Assembly (NCBI RefSeq): GCF_004344915.1
Contig: NZ_SKFG01000081.1
Span: forward strand, 1-64,000
Length of the DNA: 64,000 bases
Direction: 5' to 3'
DNA from: Paenibacillus albiflavus
GTDB taxonomy: Bacteria; Bacillota; Bacilli; Paenibacillales; NBRC-103111
Position numbers and translations under genes: made by a program. Positions 26,403 through 35,383 of the stretch are shown here, one piece after another (within the stretch, counting starts at the first letter, position 1; each line of letters starts with the position of its first letter). The notes under the pieces were generated by a model. That model saw only the letters and a program-made list of their open reading frames with translations. It made no database searches and had not been told where the DNA came from.

Positions 26403-26765
26403 ATGAAAACGAAAGTAGCTATTTTAATTTTGTCCGTATTCGCATTTGCAACAATTCTAAGCGCTTGTGGCAGCAAGACCGAAAGTGCGGCTGCAACTGG
26501 TAATGTAACGGAAGTAACAGTAACAGGTACTAACTTTGCTTGGGATGCTAAAGAAATTAAAGTGAAAAAAGGCGACACAGTGAAGTTGACACTAGTTAAT
26601 AAGCAAGGTATGCATGGTATTGAGATCCCTGATTTCAAAGTAAACCTAGATAAAGCTGGAACGAAAGAATTTGTAGCTGACAAAGCTGGGACATTCGAGT
26701 TTAAATGCTCCGTTATGTGCGGTACTGGTCATGGAGAAATGATCGGTAAATTGATCGTAGAATAA
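26403..26765 (+). CDS. Cupredoxin-domain lipoprotein (CuA-like)
   Basis: This 120-residue protein starts at ATG 26403 after GGAGGG. A signal peptide ends in the lipobox LSAC, so it should be lipidated at Cys 20 and face outside. The rest is one cupredoxin domain with a His in GMHGIE and CSVMCGTGHGEM. This is the C-x3-C-x3-H-x2-M spacing of a CuA centre, but without the Glu found in subunit II. It probably carries electrons or delivers copper to the neighbouring oxidase. It is the fourth gene of the cluster. Confidence 0.87.
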   Translation: MKTKVAILILSVFAFATILSACGSKTESAAATGNVTEVTVTGTNFAWDAKEIKVKKGDTVKLTLVNKQGMHGIEIPDFKVNLDKAGTKEFVADKAGTFEFKCSVMCGTGHGEMIGKLIVE

Positions 26766-26777
26766 TCATTCACATTT

Positions 26778-26812
26778 AACAGGCCGTCCTTTAATGAAGG
26801 GCGGTCTGTTGT
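26778..26812 (+). terminator. Probable terminator after the oxidase cluster
   Basis: AACAGGCCGTCCTT (26778-26791) pairs with AAGGGCGGTCTGTT (26797-26810), with two internal mismatches. The following T-rich tract is short, so termination may be partial. Confidence 0.6.
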
Positions 26813-26957
26813 TATTCGTATCCGAAGGATATTCCTTTAAGCGGCTTTGATTTATATTAAATCTTATATTATAGAAGAGAAAAAACCTTTATCACGTTAT
26901 ACTAGGTATAAAATGAGATTTATAATGAAACACTAGGATGCGTGGACAAGGTTCTGC

Positions 26958-26986
26958 TTGACATAGAATTTGACATATGTTAAAGT
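26958..26986 (+). promoter_or_regulatory. Sigma-A promoter of rpmG-secE-nusG
   Basis: A perfect TTGACA (26958-26963) and TAAAGT (26981-26986) are separated by 17 bp. The otherwise AT-rich stretch 26813-27065 shows no further gene. Confidence 0.8.
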
Positions 26987-27065
26987 ATTGCAGGTAGCCC
27001 TGTAAAACGCTTCTTTATGATGCACTTAAACGGGGCAGAAATATCTGTCTCGGGAGGTGTACAAC

Positions 27066-27215
27066 ATGCGGGTATTCATTACACTGGCGTGTACGAATTG
27101 CAAACAAAGAAACTATACATCCGTTAAAAATAAGCGCAACCATCCAGACCGTATGGAACTGAAAAAATATTGCAAATATTGCAATGAGCATACCGGCCAT
27201 CGTGAGACTAGGTAG
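27066..27215 (+). CDS. rpmG: 50S ribosomal protein L33
   Basis: This 49-residue protein starts at ATG 27066 behind GGGAGGTG. It has the L33 layout with two CxxC pairs, CTNC near residue 9 and CKYC near residue 36, so it is the zinc-binding (C+) form. That matters because Bacillales often carry extra C-minus copies for zinc limitation. It is first in rpmG-secE-nusG. Confidence 0.95.
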   Translation: MRVFITLACTNCKQRNYTSVKNKRNHPDRMELKKYCKYCNEHTGHRETR

Positions 27216-27233
27216 TATGTGGGGGTGTAGTTT

Positions 27234-27449
27234 GTGTCTATCTTAGCGAATATGAAAAAGGGTTTTTCGTCTAGCTTTGGTTTCTTTAAGGACAGTTATA
27301 CTGAACTTAAGAAAGTAAAGTGGCCGAGCCGCAAAGAGTTAACCAGCTATACTTTGGTGACTGTAGGTACAATTGCCGTTGTTGCTATTTATTTCTTCTT
27401 GCTCGACCTTGGGATTAGTAACCTTGTTCGTTTCATTATGGATCTATAG
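27234..27449 (+). CDS. secE: Preprotein translocase subunit SecE
   Basis: This 71-residue single-span SecE is of the short Gram-positive form. The conserved amphipathic stretch SYTELKKVKWPSRKEL precedes one membrane helix (about residues 43-62). It clamps SecY in the translocon. It starts at GTG 27234 after GGGGGTG and is followed nine bases later by nusG. Confidence 0.95.
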   Translation: MSILANMKKGFSSSFGFFKDSYTELKKVKWPSRKELTSYTLVTVGTIAVVAIYFFLLDLGISNLVRFIMDL

Positions 27450-27458
27450 GTGAATTCA

Positions 27459-27992
27459 ATGGAAAAAAGTTGGTACGTCGTTCATACCTATTCTGGGTAT
27501 GAGAACAAGGTTAAAGCTAACTTGGAGAAACGTGTTGAATCCATGGACATGACAGATAAAATTTTCCGTGTACTCGTTCCGATGGAAGAAGAAATCGTGA
27601 ACAAGGATGGAAAGAAGAAATCTGTAATGCGCAAAGTCTACCCTGGCTATGTGCTTGTCGAAATGGTTCAAACAGATGATTCCTGGTATGTCGTGCGTAA
27701 TACGCCTGGCGTAACCGGATTTGTCGGCTCCACTGGTTCTGGTTCTAAACCTACAGCTCTTCATCCTGAAGAAGTTGAGGCCATTCTCAAACATATGGGT
27801 ATGGATGAGCCTAAACCGAAGGTAGAATTTAACCTTAAGGAAACGGTTCGTGTTAAAGTTGGGCCGTTTGCGAACTTTGTCGGCACAGTAGAAGAAATCT
27901 TGTTTGATAAGAGTAAGTTGAAGGTCCATGTCAACATGTTTGGCAGGGAAACCCCGCTTGAACTGGATTTTGATCAAGTGGAGAAGCTATAG
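27459..27992 (+). CDS. nusG: Transcription termination/antitermination protein NusG
   Basis: NusG binds RNA polymerase and modulates pausing. The 177-residue chain has the NGN domain (WYVVHTYSGYENKVK, KVYPGYVLVEM) and a C-terminal KOW domain (GPFANFVGTVEEI). AGGTGA at 27448-27453 supports ATG 27459 over GTG 27450. A terminator-like hairpin lies between it and rplK. Confidence 0.97.
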   Translation: MEKSWYVVHTYSGYENKVKANLEKRVESMDMTDKIFRVLVPMEEEIVNKDGKKKSVMRKVYPGYVLVEMVQTDDSWYVVRNTPGVTGFVGSTGSGSKPTALHPEEVEAILKHMGMDEPKPKVEFNLKETVRVKVGPFANFVGTVEEILFDKSKLKVHVNMFGRETPLELDFDQVEKL

Positions 27993-28050
27993 TTTAGAAA
28001 TGCGACCATTCCTTGGGATGGGCAGTTCTAATATATGAGGTTTCTGCTGG

Positions 28051-28081
28051 GCCTGTTCCTGCAAGAGGAGTAGGCTTTTTC
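28051..28081 (+). terminator. Hairpin with T-tract between nusG and rplK
   Basis: GCCT-gt-TCCT pairs with AGGA-gt-AGGC around a five-base loop, followed by five T. It may end the nusG transcript or act as an attenuator, since no clear promoter is visible between it and rplK. Confidence 0.6.
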
Positions 28082-28082
28082 A

Positions 28083-28116
28083 GTGGGAGGGACTCGAAGT
28101 ATTCCCGTTTCACCAC
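28083..28116 (+). promoter_or_regulatory. L1-like r-protein leader motif ahead of rplK
   Basis: GTGGGAGGGACTC is followed by CCCGTTT and closes with CACCAC, so the ends can pair (GTG with CAC, GGGA with the downstream pyrimidines). A closely matching motif stands before rplA at 28601-28627. L1 is known to autoregulate the L11-L1 operon by binding its mRNA, so both may be L1 sites. This is an inference. Confidence 0.55.
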
Positions 28117-28139
28117 AATTTCGCAAGGAGGTGTCTCAC

Positions 28140-28565
28140 ATGGCAAAAAAGGTTATCAAAATCGTGAAATTGCAAGTTCCAGCAGGTAAAGCGAATCCAG
28201 CGCCGCCAATCGGTCCAGCTTTGGGTCAAGCAGGCGTGAACATTATGGCTTTCTGTAAGGAATTTAATGCAAAAACTGCAGATCAAGCAGGTCTAATCAT
28301 TCCTGTTGTGATCGAGGTTTATGAGGATCGTTCGTTTACATTCGTTACGAAAACTCCTCCTGCTGCAGTACTTCTTCGCGTGGCTGCTGGTATCGCTAAA
28401 GGATCCGGTGAACCTAACAAGAAGAAAGTTGCAACAGTTAAACGTGATAAAGTTCGCGAAATCGCTGAACAAAAAATGCCTGACCTAAACGCTGCATCTG
28501 TTGAAGCTGCAATGCTTATGGTTGAAGGTACTGCTCGCAGTATGGGTATCACAATTGTTGACTAA
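28140..28565 (+). CDS. rplK: 50S ribosomal protein L11
   Basis: The 141-residue L11 forms the GTPase-associated centre with 23S rRNA. It shows the N-terminal proline-rich [16 protein letters not shown] and the C-terminal rRNA-binding block ending in [15 protein letters not shown] precedes ATG 28140. An upstream extension is possible in frame but lacks support and would run through the leader motif. Confidence 0.97.
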   Translation: MAKKVIKIVKLQVPAGKANPAPPIGPALGQAGVNIMAFCKEFNAKTADQAGLIIPVVIEVYEDRSFTFVTKTPPAAVLLRVAAGIAKGSGEPNKKKVATVKRDKVREIAEQKMPDLNAASVEAAMLMVEGTARSMGITIVD

Positions 28566-28600
28566 TTTTGTTTTATAATGGGCATATTGATGCCTAATCA

Positions 28601-28627
28601 GTGGGAGGGACTCCCCGTTAATACCAC
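28601..28627 (+). promoter_or_regulatory. L1-like r-protein leader motif ahead of rplA
   Basis: GTGGGAGGGACTC at 28601-28613 is followed by CCCGTTAATACCAC. It is the second, shorter copy of the motif found before rplK, and ends directly before the AAAGGAGG ribosome binding site of rplA. This suits translational feedback by L1. Confidence 0.55.
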
Positions 28628-28642
28628 AAAGGAGGAATACAA

Positions 28643-29335
28643 ATGGCTAAGCACGGTAAGAAATATATCGAAGCTTCCAAGCAAGTAACAGCTGATGCGC
28701 TGTACGAGTCACAAGAAGCGATTGAACTAGTTAAGAAATTAGCGTCAGCTAAATTTGACGAGACTGTTGATGTAGCTGTTCGTTTGGGTGTTGACCCAAG
28801 AAAACAAGACCAAGCTGTTCGTGGCGTAGTTGTACTACCACACGGTACTGGTAAAACTAAGCGTGTTCTTGTATTTGCCAAAGGTGATAAAGCGAAGGAA
28901 GCGGAAGCGGCTGGAGCAGATTTTGTTGGTGATCAAGACATGATTAATAAAATCCAACAAGGTTGGTTTGATTTTGATGTCTGCGTAGCGACTCCTGACA
29001 TGATGAGTGAAGTTGGTAAGCTAGGTCGTCTGCTTGGTGGTAAAGGTCTTATGCCGAACCCTAAAGCAGGTACTGTAACTTTCGACGTTACTAAAGCTGT
29101 TCAAGAGATCAAAGCAGGTAAAATCGAGTACCGCCTTGACAAACAAGGACAAATTCATGCTGGTATTGGTAAAGTATCTTTCGATGCTGATAAGTTGCAA
29201 GACAACTTCAAAGCATTGCTTGATGCACTAGTTAGAGCGAAACCAGCAGCGGCTAAAGGTGTATACCTGAAGAACGTTGCGATCTCCTCAACTATGGGAC
29301 CAAGCGTAACAGTGAATTTGCAATCATATAGATAG
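28643..29335 (+). CDS. rplA: 50S ribosomal protein L1
   Basis: The 230-residue L1 binds the 23S L1 stalk and often represses its own operon. The characteristic block [18 protein letters not shown] is intact, and the protein ends with the usual [12 protein letters not shown]-type tail. AAAGGAGG precedes ATG 28643. It follows rplK, separated only by the repeated leader motif. Confidence 0.97.
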   Translation: MAKHGKKYIEASKQVTADALYESQEAIELVKKLASAKFDETVDVAVRLGVDPRKQDQAVRGVVVLPHGTGKTKRVLVFAKGDKAKEAEAAGADFVGDQDMINKIQQGWFDFDVCVATPDMMSEVGKLGRLLGGKGLMPNPKAGTVTFDVTKAVQEIKAGKIEYRLDKQGQIHAGIGKVSFDADKLQDNFKALLDALVRAKPAAAKGVYLKNVAISSTMGPSVTVNLQSYR

Positions 29336-29414
29336 GTTGTTCCAATTTCAGGAACGTGATTGACTTTTATAGCCAGTCATGATAACCTAGCTAATGTTGT
29401 GATATTGAATATAT

Positions 29415-29556
29415 AGACCGTAGACAGCAGGTGCTGTAATAAGCTTAATTTCCTGCCGAGGTGTTGTGATATAATTTCCGAATGGCTTGCCTTACGAGGT
29501 GAGCCTGAAGGATGAACGTCATGCCTTCGTATTGTCTGCGAAGGCATTTCTTTTTG
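29415..29556 (+). ncRNA. Ribosomal protein L10 leader
   Basis: The leader contains the conserved core ACCGTAGACAGCAGGTGC (29417-29434) with CTTAATTTCCTGCCGAGGT downstream, the known L10(L12)4 binding structure of Firmicutes. It ends in an attenuator hairpin, ATGCCTTCG (29521-29529) with CGAAGGCAT (29539-29547), and a T-rich run. Excess L10-L12 complex should bind and reduce expression of rplJ-rplL. The 5' boundary is approximate. Confidence 0.88.
29521..29556 (+). terminator. Attenuator of the L10 leader
   Basis: A perfect 9-bp stem is followed by TTTCTTTTT. It is the conditional terminator of the rplJL leader. Confidence 0.85.
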
Positions 29557-29634
29557 CTTAGGCGTAAGAAATGCTGAACACAGATAAGTTTGCATAACCT
29601 GCAAACGAATATGCGATTGAAATGAGGTGTAACA

Positions 29635-30141
29635 ATGGCAAATGCAAAAGTTTTAGCTGAGAAAGAACAGTTAGTTGGTGAATTAGCTGCTAAGTTTCGT
29701 GATAGCTCATGCGCAATCGTAACGGATTACCGTGGATTGAACGTAGCACAAGTAACTGAGCTTCGTAAATCACTTCGTGAAGCAGGTATTGAGTTCGCAG
29801 TTCTTAAGAACACAATGCTTCGCCGTGCGACAGCGTCGACTGAACTATCTGAGCTTGATCAATACTTGTCCGGTCCAACTGCGATTGCATTCAGTAAGGA
29901 TGATGTAGTATCTCCTGCGAAAATTTTAACTCAGTTTGCGAAGAAAAACGAAAAACTTGAAGTTAAAGGCGGCGTAGTTGAAGGTAAAGTAGTTGATTTT
30001 GCACAAATCAAAGCGTTGGCAGATCTACCTTCCAGAGAAGGTCTTCTATCCATGCTACTCAGCGTCCTTCAAGCTCCAGTTCGCAACTTCGCCCTTGCGG
30101 TTAAAGCTGTATCTGAGAAACAAGAAGGCGCAGAAGCTTAA
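29635..30141 (+). CDS. rplJ: 50S ribosomal protein L10
   Basis: The 168-residue L10 anchors L7/L12 dimers on the stalk base. It shows the rRNA-binding [20 protein letters not shown] and the conserved KNTMLRRA. The C-terminal helix that carries L12 dimers is present. It starts at ATG 29635 behind GAGGTG and is controlled by the L10 leader just upstream. Confidence 0.97.
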   Translation: MANAKVLAEKEQLVGELAAKFRDSSCAIVTDYRGLNVAQVTELRKSLREAGIEFAVLKNTMLRRATASTELSELDQYLSGPTAIAFSKDDVVSPAKILTQFAKKNEKLEVKGGVVEGKVVDFAQIKALADLPSREGLLSMLLSVLQAPVRNFALAVKAVSEKQEGAEA

Positions 30142-30191
30142 TAAGTTAGTGATATAAAAAATTCGAATTATATATTGATGGAGGTATAACC

Positions 30192-30557
30192 ATGAGCAAA
30201 GAGCAAATCTTGGAAGCCATTAAAGGCATGACAGTATTAGAATTAAACGACTTGGTTAAAGCAATCGAAGAAGAGTTTGGCGTAACTGCAGCAGCACCTG
30301 TAGCAGTTATGGCTGGCGGCGGCGCTGCTGAAGCAGCTGCTGAGCAATCCGAATTCGACGTAATCCTAGCTAACGCTGGTGCGTCCAAAATCAACGTAAT
30401 TAAAGTGGTTCGCGAAATCACTGGTCTTGGCTTGAAAGAAGCTAAAGAACTTGTTGACAACGCACCAAAAGCAATCAAAGAGAAAGTATCCAAAGAGGAT
30501 GCTGAATCAATCAAAGCTAAGCTTGAAGAAGCTGGCGCTAACGTTGAAGTTAAGTAA
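30192..30557 (+). CDS. rplL: 50S ribosomal protein L7/L12
   Basis: The 121-residue stalk protein has a short N-terminal dimerisation domain, an alanine/glycine hinge ([16 protein letters not shown]) and the C-terminal factor-binding domain with [20 protein letters not shown]. It recruits translation GTPases. ATG 30192 follows GGAGG. A terminator lies downstream. Confidence 0.97.
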   Translation: MSKEQILEAIKGMTVLELNDLVKAIEEEFGVTAAAPVAVMAGGGAAEAAAEQSEFDVILANAGASKINVIKVVREITGLGLKEAKELVDNAPKAIKEKVSKEDAESIKAKLEEAGANVEVK

Positions 30558-30571
30558 TTTTGGTTTTATAC

Positions 30572-30610
30572 GCAAACCTCTTGAGGCAACTCAAGGGGTT
30601 TGCTTTCTTT
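30572..30610 (+). terminator. Rho-independent terminator after rplL
   Basis: GCAAACCTCTTGAG pairs with CTCAAGGGGTTTGC around a GCAA loop, followed by a T-rich tract broken by one C. Confidence 0.85.
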
Positions 30611-30668
30611 CATAAGTGGATTGGATGGAGGCATCCATTATTTATGAAAGAAAAAGGAGGGTTAGCGA

Positions 30669-31265
30669 ATGTCAGAACATTATTATTCGGAGAAGCCTAC
30701 AGTATGTAGTGATCGACATGTGATTGAAGCAACGCTTCGAGGTAAGACCTATAAATTTACGACAGATGCGGGAGTGTTCTCCAAGAAGGGTGTTGATTTT
30801 GGCAGCAAGCTTCTGATTGAATCGATGGAATTCGAGGATAATGCTAGAGTGCTTGATGTCGGCTGCGGGTATGGTCCGATTGGATTATCTGCTGCAACTA
30901 TAGCTGTTAATGGTTTTGTAACGATGATCGATATGAATCAGCGTGCATTGGAACTCGTTCGAATGAATGCGGCTGCTAATGGAATTATGAATGTGAAGGT
31001 GCTGCAAAGCGATGCGTTAGCGGCGGTAAAACAAGAACAATTCGATGTAGTACTTACGAATCCGCCGATCCGCGCAGGTAAAGAGACGGTTCATCGTATT
31101 TTTACAGAAGCTAGAGAAGCTCTTGTGCCAGGAGGCACACTGTGGGTCGTGATTCAGAAGAAGCAAGGCTCACCTTCCGCTTATGCCAAGCTGGAGGAAT
31201 TATTTGAGCGAGTCGAAGAGGTTACGAAAGATAAAGGGTATCGCATCTTTAAAGCGGAAAAATAA
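30669..31265 (+). CDS. ybxB: RsmC-like class I SAM-dependent methyltransferase (YbxB)
   Basis: This 198-residue methyltransferase has the SAM motif LDVGCGYGPIG, the following acidic VTMIDMN, and the N6-adenine/guanine-type catalytic motif NPPIRAG. These features resemble RsmC/RlmG enzymes that methylate 16S or 23S rRNA. The target here is unknown. It lies between rplL and rpoB, as ybxB does in B. subtilis. AAAGGAGGG precedes ATG 30669. Confidence 0.92.
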   Translation: MSEHYYSEKPTVCSDRHVIEATLRGKTYKFTTDAGVFSKKGVDFGSKLLIESMEFEDNARVLDVGCGYGPIGLSAATIAVNGFVTMIDMNQRALELVRMNAAANGIMNVKVLQSDALAAVKQEQFDVVLTNPPIRAGKETVHRIFTEAREALVPGGTLWVVIQKKQGSPSAYAKLEELFERVEEVTKDKGYRIFKAEK

Positions 31266-31309
31266 AAATTGAAGCATTGGGAAGAAGCCCGTTGCGTATA
31301 CAAAAATAT

Positions 31310-31338
31310 TTGACTTGACTTTTCTGGTGTGGTATCAT
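31310..31338 (+). promoter_or_regulatory. Sigma-A promoter for rpoB-rpoC with a long leader
   Basis: TTGACT (31310-31315) and TATCAT (31333-31338) are separated by 17 bp. Transcription from here gives a leader of about 410 bases before rpoB. It contains a hairpin (AAGAGGGCTTC at 31517-31527 with GAAGCTTTTCTT, stabilised by G-U pairs) but no gene with a ribosome binding site. Confidence 0.7.
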
Positions 31339-31759
31339 TAAAAAATGTCAGTATTAGAATTGCCCTATATGTCTTCATTCTTGAAAATGTCAAGTGTTTT
31401 TCATAAACTTGAAGAAATGGATGCATAAGAATGTATATCCTCATTTTATAGCGGCAAATCTAACAAGGTAAGTGTTAATTTATACCAGCCAGCACGGGAT
31501 AGCAGCAAAACACATCAAGAGGGCTTCTTTCGGAAGCTTTTCTTCATGATATTGAATTTATAACGATTGATTCATGGATTCTATGATCCCTTGGGAAGCG
31601 CATATCATTCTTTGGATGGCGCTGAAGCTGTTTGTATGTGTTTTATTAGTTATATAGGATTTGCAATACAAGCTAATGTAATTCTGATTAGTGATGTTCT
31701 TGTAAATTTGGTATAGCTTCAAAGATTTAGAAATGATTAGACTCGAGGGGTGAATGAAC

Positions 31760-34700
31760 TTGGCGGGACATCTGGTTCAGTTTGGTCGACGTAAACGCAG
31801 AACTTATGCACGAATCAATGAGGTACTTGAGATTCCGAACCTGATTGAAATTCAACAAAAATCATACCAGTGGTTTTTGGATGAGGGTCTAAGGGAAATG
31901 TTTCAAGATATCTCCCCTATTCAAGACTTTACGGGGAATCTAGTGCTTGAGTTCATCGATTATAACTTAGGCGAACCTAAGTACACAGTTGATGACTCAA
32001 AAGAGCGTGATGTCACTTACGCAGCTCCACTTAGAGTGAGAGTGCGTCTTATCAACAAAGAAACCGGTGAAGTGAAGGAACAAGAAGTGTTCATGGGTGA
32101 CTTCCCAATCATGACGGAAACCGGGACGTTCATTATCAATGGTGCCGAACGGGTTATTGTCTCCCAATTGGTTCGCTCTCCGAGTGTTTATTATAACACA
32201 AAAGTTGATAAGAACGGTAAGAAAACGTTCACTGCAACTGTCATCCCTAACCGTGGTGCATGGTTAGAGCTAGAGACAGATGCAAAGGACATTATTTATG
32301 TGCGTATTGATCGCACGCGTAAGATTCCAGTGACTGTGTTACTTAGAGCAATGGGCTTTGGTTCAGATGCTGAAATCTTAGAATTGCTCGGCGAAGACGA
32401 GTTTATTCAAAATACGTTAGATAAAGATAATACCGATTCAACAGAGAAAGCGTTAATTGAGATCTATGAGCGTCTTCGTCCAGGCGAGCCGCCTACGATT
32501 GATAATGCGCGTTCACTTCTTGTGGCACGCTTCTTTGATCCAAAACGCTATGACCTTGCGAATGTCGGTCGCTATAAAATAAATAAAAAGCTTCATATTA
32601 AGAATCGTCTATTCAACCAACGTCTGGCTGAAACTTTATTTGACCCGGATACGGGTGAAATTATTGCAGAAGCTGGTCAGTTGCTTGACCGTAGATTACT
32701 TGATGAAATTTTGCCTTCCCTTGAGAAGGGCGTAGGAAGACAAGAATATCGTGTGCCTAACGGGATTATCGATGCAGATATTCCAATTCAAACGATTAAA
32801 GTCTTCTCACCTATCGAAGATGGCAAAGTAGTCAAAGTGATTTCCAATGCTGTAATCGATAAGTCTGTTAAGAATATTACACCAGCGGATATCATTGCAT
32901 CCATTAACTATTTCGTTGACTTATTGCATGGAATCGGTAGTACGGATGATATTGACCACTTGGGTAACCGTCGTTTACGTTCTGTCGGGGAGTTATTGCA
33001 GAATCAATTCCGTATTGGTTTGTCACGTATGGAGCGCGTAGTGCGCGAACGTATGTCCATCCAGGATGCGAATGTAATTACACCGCAAGCGTTAATTAAT
33101 ATTAGACCTGTTATTGCGTCTATTAAAGAGTTCTTTGGTAGCTCGCAGTTGTCGCAGTTTATGGATCAAACGAACCCACTAGCAGAACTTACGCACAAAC
33201 GTCGTCTGTCAGCACTAGGACCAGGTGGTTTGACTCGTGAGCGCGCAGGCTTCGAAGTGCGTGACGTCCATCACTCTCACTATGGCCGTATGTGTCCGAT
33301 TGAGACGCCTGAGGGACCGAATATTGGTTTGATCAACTCCTTATCAACGTTTGCGAGAATCAATGAGTATGGCTTCATCGAAGCACCATACCGCTGGGTA
33401 GATCCTAAAACAGGTATCGTTACCGAGAAAATCTCGTATTTGACAGCTGATGAAGAGGATAACTATGTTATCGCGCAGGCGAACGCTGAGCTTACTGAAG
33501 AGGGTACGTTTGCCGAAGAAACCGTTATTGTAAGGTTTAAGGATGAGAACTTGATTCTCCCTAACCAACGTGTGGACTACATGGACGTATCGCCTAAGCA
33601 AGTCGTATCCGTTGCGACGGCGCTTATTCCGTTCCTTGAGAACGATGACTCCAACCGTGCGCTAATGGGATCTAACATGCAACGTCAAGCTGTTCCACTC
33701 TTGATTCCAAAAGCACCGCTTGTTGGTACAGGTATGGAGCATAAGTCGGCTAAGGATTCGGGCGTATGTATCGTTTCCAAGCATGACGGCGTGATCGAGC
33801 GCGTATCCGGCAATGAAATTTGGGTTCGCCGTCAAGAGGTTGTAGACGGTCGTGTTGTGAATGGTGACCTTGTCAAACATAAGCTGCACAAGTTTATGCG
33901 TTCTAACCAAGGTACATGTATCAACCAACGTCCGATTGTCCATAAAGGCGATGTCATTAAGAAGGGCGATATTCTCGCAGACGGCCCGTCCACAGAGCAT
34001 GGTGAATTAGCGCTTGGACGCAACGTAGTCGTTGCCTTTATGACTTGGGAAGGTTACAACTATGAGGATGCGATCCTGCTTAGTGAAAGACTAGTGAAAG
34101 AAGACGTTTATACGTCTATCCATATTGAAGAATATGAGTCCGAAGCTCGTGATACGAAGCTAGGACCAGAAGAAATTACGCGTGATATTCCGAATGTCGG
34201 TGAAGATGCGCTTAAGAATCTTGATGAGCGCGGAATTATCCGTGTCGGAGCTGAGATTGGTGCAGGCGATATCTTGGTTGGTAAAGTAACGCCTAAGGGT
34301 GTAACAGAGCTGACTGCAGAGGAACGTTTATTGCATGCAATCTTCGGTGAGAAAGCACGTGAGGTTCGTGATACAAGCTTGCGCGTACCGCATGGTACTG
34401 ATGGTATCGTCGTTGATGTGAAGGTATTTACACGTGAGAATGGCGATGAATTGCCGCCAGGTGTTAACCAATTGGTTCGTGTCTATATCGCACAAAAACG
34501 TAAAATTTCCGAAGGTGATAAAATGGCGGGACGCCACGGTAATAAGGGTGTCATTGCTCGTATTCTCCCTGAGGAAGATATGCCGTTCATGCCGGATGGC
34601 ACACCGGTTGAGGTCGTGCTTAACCCACTAGGGGTTCCATCGCGTATGAACATCGGACAGGTACTTGAGGTTCACCTTGGTATGGCAGCTAAGCAGCTTG

Positions 34701-35293
34701 GTCTGCATGTTGCAACACCAGTATTCGACGGAGCCAGCGAGTACGATGTATTCGATACGATGGAAGAAGCTGGCATGCAGCGTAATGGTAAAACCTTGCT
34801 GTACGATGGACGTACAGGTGAAGAGTTCGAACGTGAAGTTACAGTTGGTGTCATGTACATGATCAAACTGGCGCACATGGTCGACGATAAGATCCACGCG
34901 CGTTCAACTGGACCTTACTCACTTGTTACGCAACAGCCTCTCGGCGGTAAAGCGCAGTTCGGTGGACAGCGTTTCGGTGAGATGGAGGTTTGGGCACTTG
35001 AGGCATACGGTGCAGCTTATACGTTGCAAGAAATTCTTACAGTTAAATCCGATGACGTTGTTGGCCGTGTGAAAACGTACGAATCGATCGTCAAAGGTGA
35101 AAATATTCCAGAACCAGGGGTTCCTGAATCCTTCAAGGTTCTGATCAAAGAACTACAAAGTCTTGGTATGGATGTCAAAATCCTATCTGGCGACGAGAAA
35201 GAAATCGAAATGAAAGAATCCGATGATGAAGACGACGCTGCGTCAGATAAGCTAAATCTTAATCTTGAAGGCGCCGAAGTCGGAGTTGAATAA
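31760..35293 (+). CDS. rpoB: DNA-directed RNA polymerase subunit beta
   Basis: RpoB forms half of the polymerase active site. The chain of about 1177 residues is uninterrupted and includes the rifampicin pocket ([14 protein letters not shown] and [13 protein letters not shown]), which shows the usual sensitive-type residues. The C-terminal blocks [20 protein letters not shown] are intact, followed by an acidic tail. TTG 31760 is preferred because GAGGGGTGA (31745-31753) is better spaced for it and B. subtilis rpoB also starts with TTG; ATG 31754 is the alternative. rpoC follows. Confidence 0.97.
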   Translation: MAGHLVQFGRRKRRTYARINEVLEIPNLIEIQQKSYQWFLDEGLREMFQDISPIQDFTGNLVLEFIDYNLGEPKYTVDDSKERDVTYAAPLRVRVRLINKETGEVKEQEVFMGDFPIMTETGTFIINGAERVIVSQLVRSPSVYYNTKVDKNGKKTFTATVIPNRGAWLELETDAKDIIYVRIDRTRKIPVTVLLRAMGFGSDAEILELLGEDEFIQNTLDKDNTDSTEKALIEIYERLRPGEPPTIDNARSLLVARFFDPKRYDLANVGRYKINKKLHIKNRLFNQRLAETLFDPDTGEIIAEAGQLLDRRLLDEILPSLEKGVGRQEYRVPNGIIDADIPIQTIKVFSPIEDGKVVKVISNAVIDKSVKNITPADIIASINYFVDLLHGIGSTDDIDHLGNRRLRSVGELLQNQFRIGLSRMERVVRERMSIQDANVITPQALINIRPVIASIKEFFGSSQLSQFMDQTNPLAELTHKRRLSALGPGGLTRERAGFEVRDVHHSHYGRMCPIETPEGPNIGLINSLSTFARINEYGFIEAPYRWVDPKTGIVTEKISYLTADEEDNYVIAQANAELTEEGTFAEETVIVRFKDENLILPNQRVDYMDVSPKQVVSVATALIPFLENDDSNRALMGSNMQRQAVPLLIPKAPLVGTGMEHKSAKDSGVCIVSKHDGVIERVSGNEIWVRRQEVVDGRVVNGDLVKHKLHKFMRSNQGTCINQRPIVHKGDVIKKGDILADGPSTEHGELALGRNVVVAFMTWEGYNYEDAILLSERLVKEDVYTSIHIEEYESEARDTKLGPEEITRDIPNVGEDALKNLDERGIIRVGAEIGAGDILVGKVTPKGVTELTAEERLLHAIFGEKAREVRDTSLRVPHGTDGIVVDVKVFTRENGDELPPGVNQLVRVYIAQKRKISEGDKMAGRHGNKGVIARILPEEDMPFMPDGTPVEVVLNPLGVPSRMNIGQVLEVHLGMAAKQLGLHVATPVFDGASEYDVFDTMEEAGMQRNGKTLLYDGRTGEEFEREVTVGVMYMIKLAHMVDDKIHARSTGPYSLVTQQPLGGKAQFGGQRFGEMEVWALEAYGAAYTLQEILTVKSDDVVGRVKTYESIVKGENIPEPGVPESFKVLIKELQSLGMDVKILSGDEKEIEMKESDDEDDAASDKLNLNLEGAEVGVE

Positions 35294-35383
35294 TCAGTTT
35301 TGCTGAAACGCATGCCGTCCTGTAAAGGGGCGGCACAGGCGTTTCTACCTAGTTACTACCATAACTTTAAGGAGGGTTGCTCC

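Noticed and set aside
31347-31430. 27-codon frame (MSVLELPYMSSF...) just after the rpoB promoter
   Set aside because: It begins almost at the expected start site without a Shine-Dalgarno sequence, and the peptide resembles nothing I know. It is possible as a leader peptide but unsupported.
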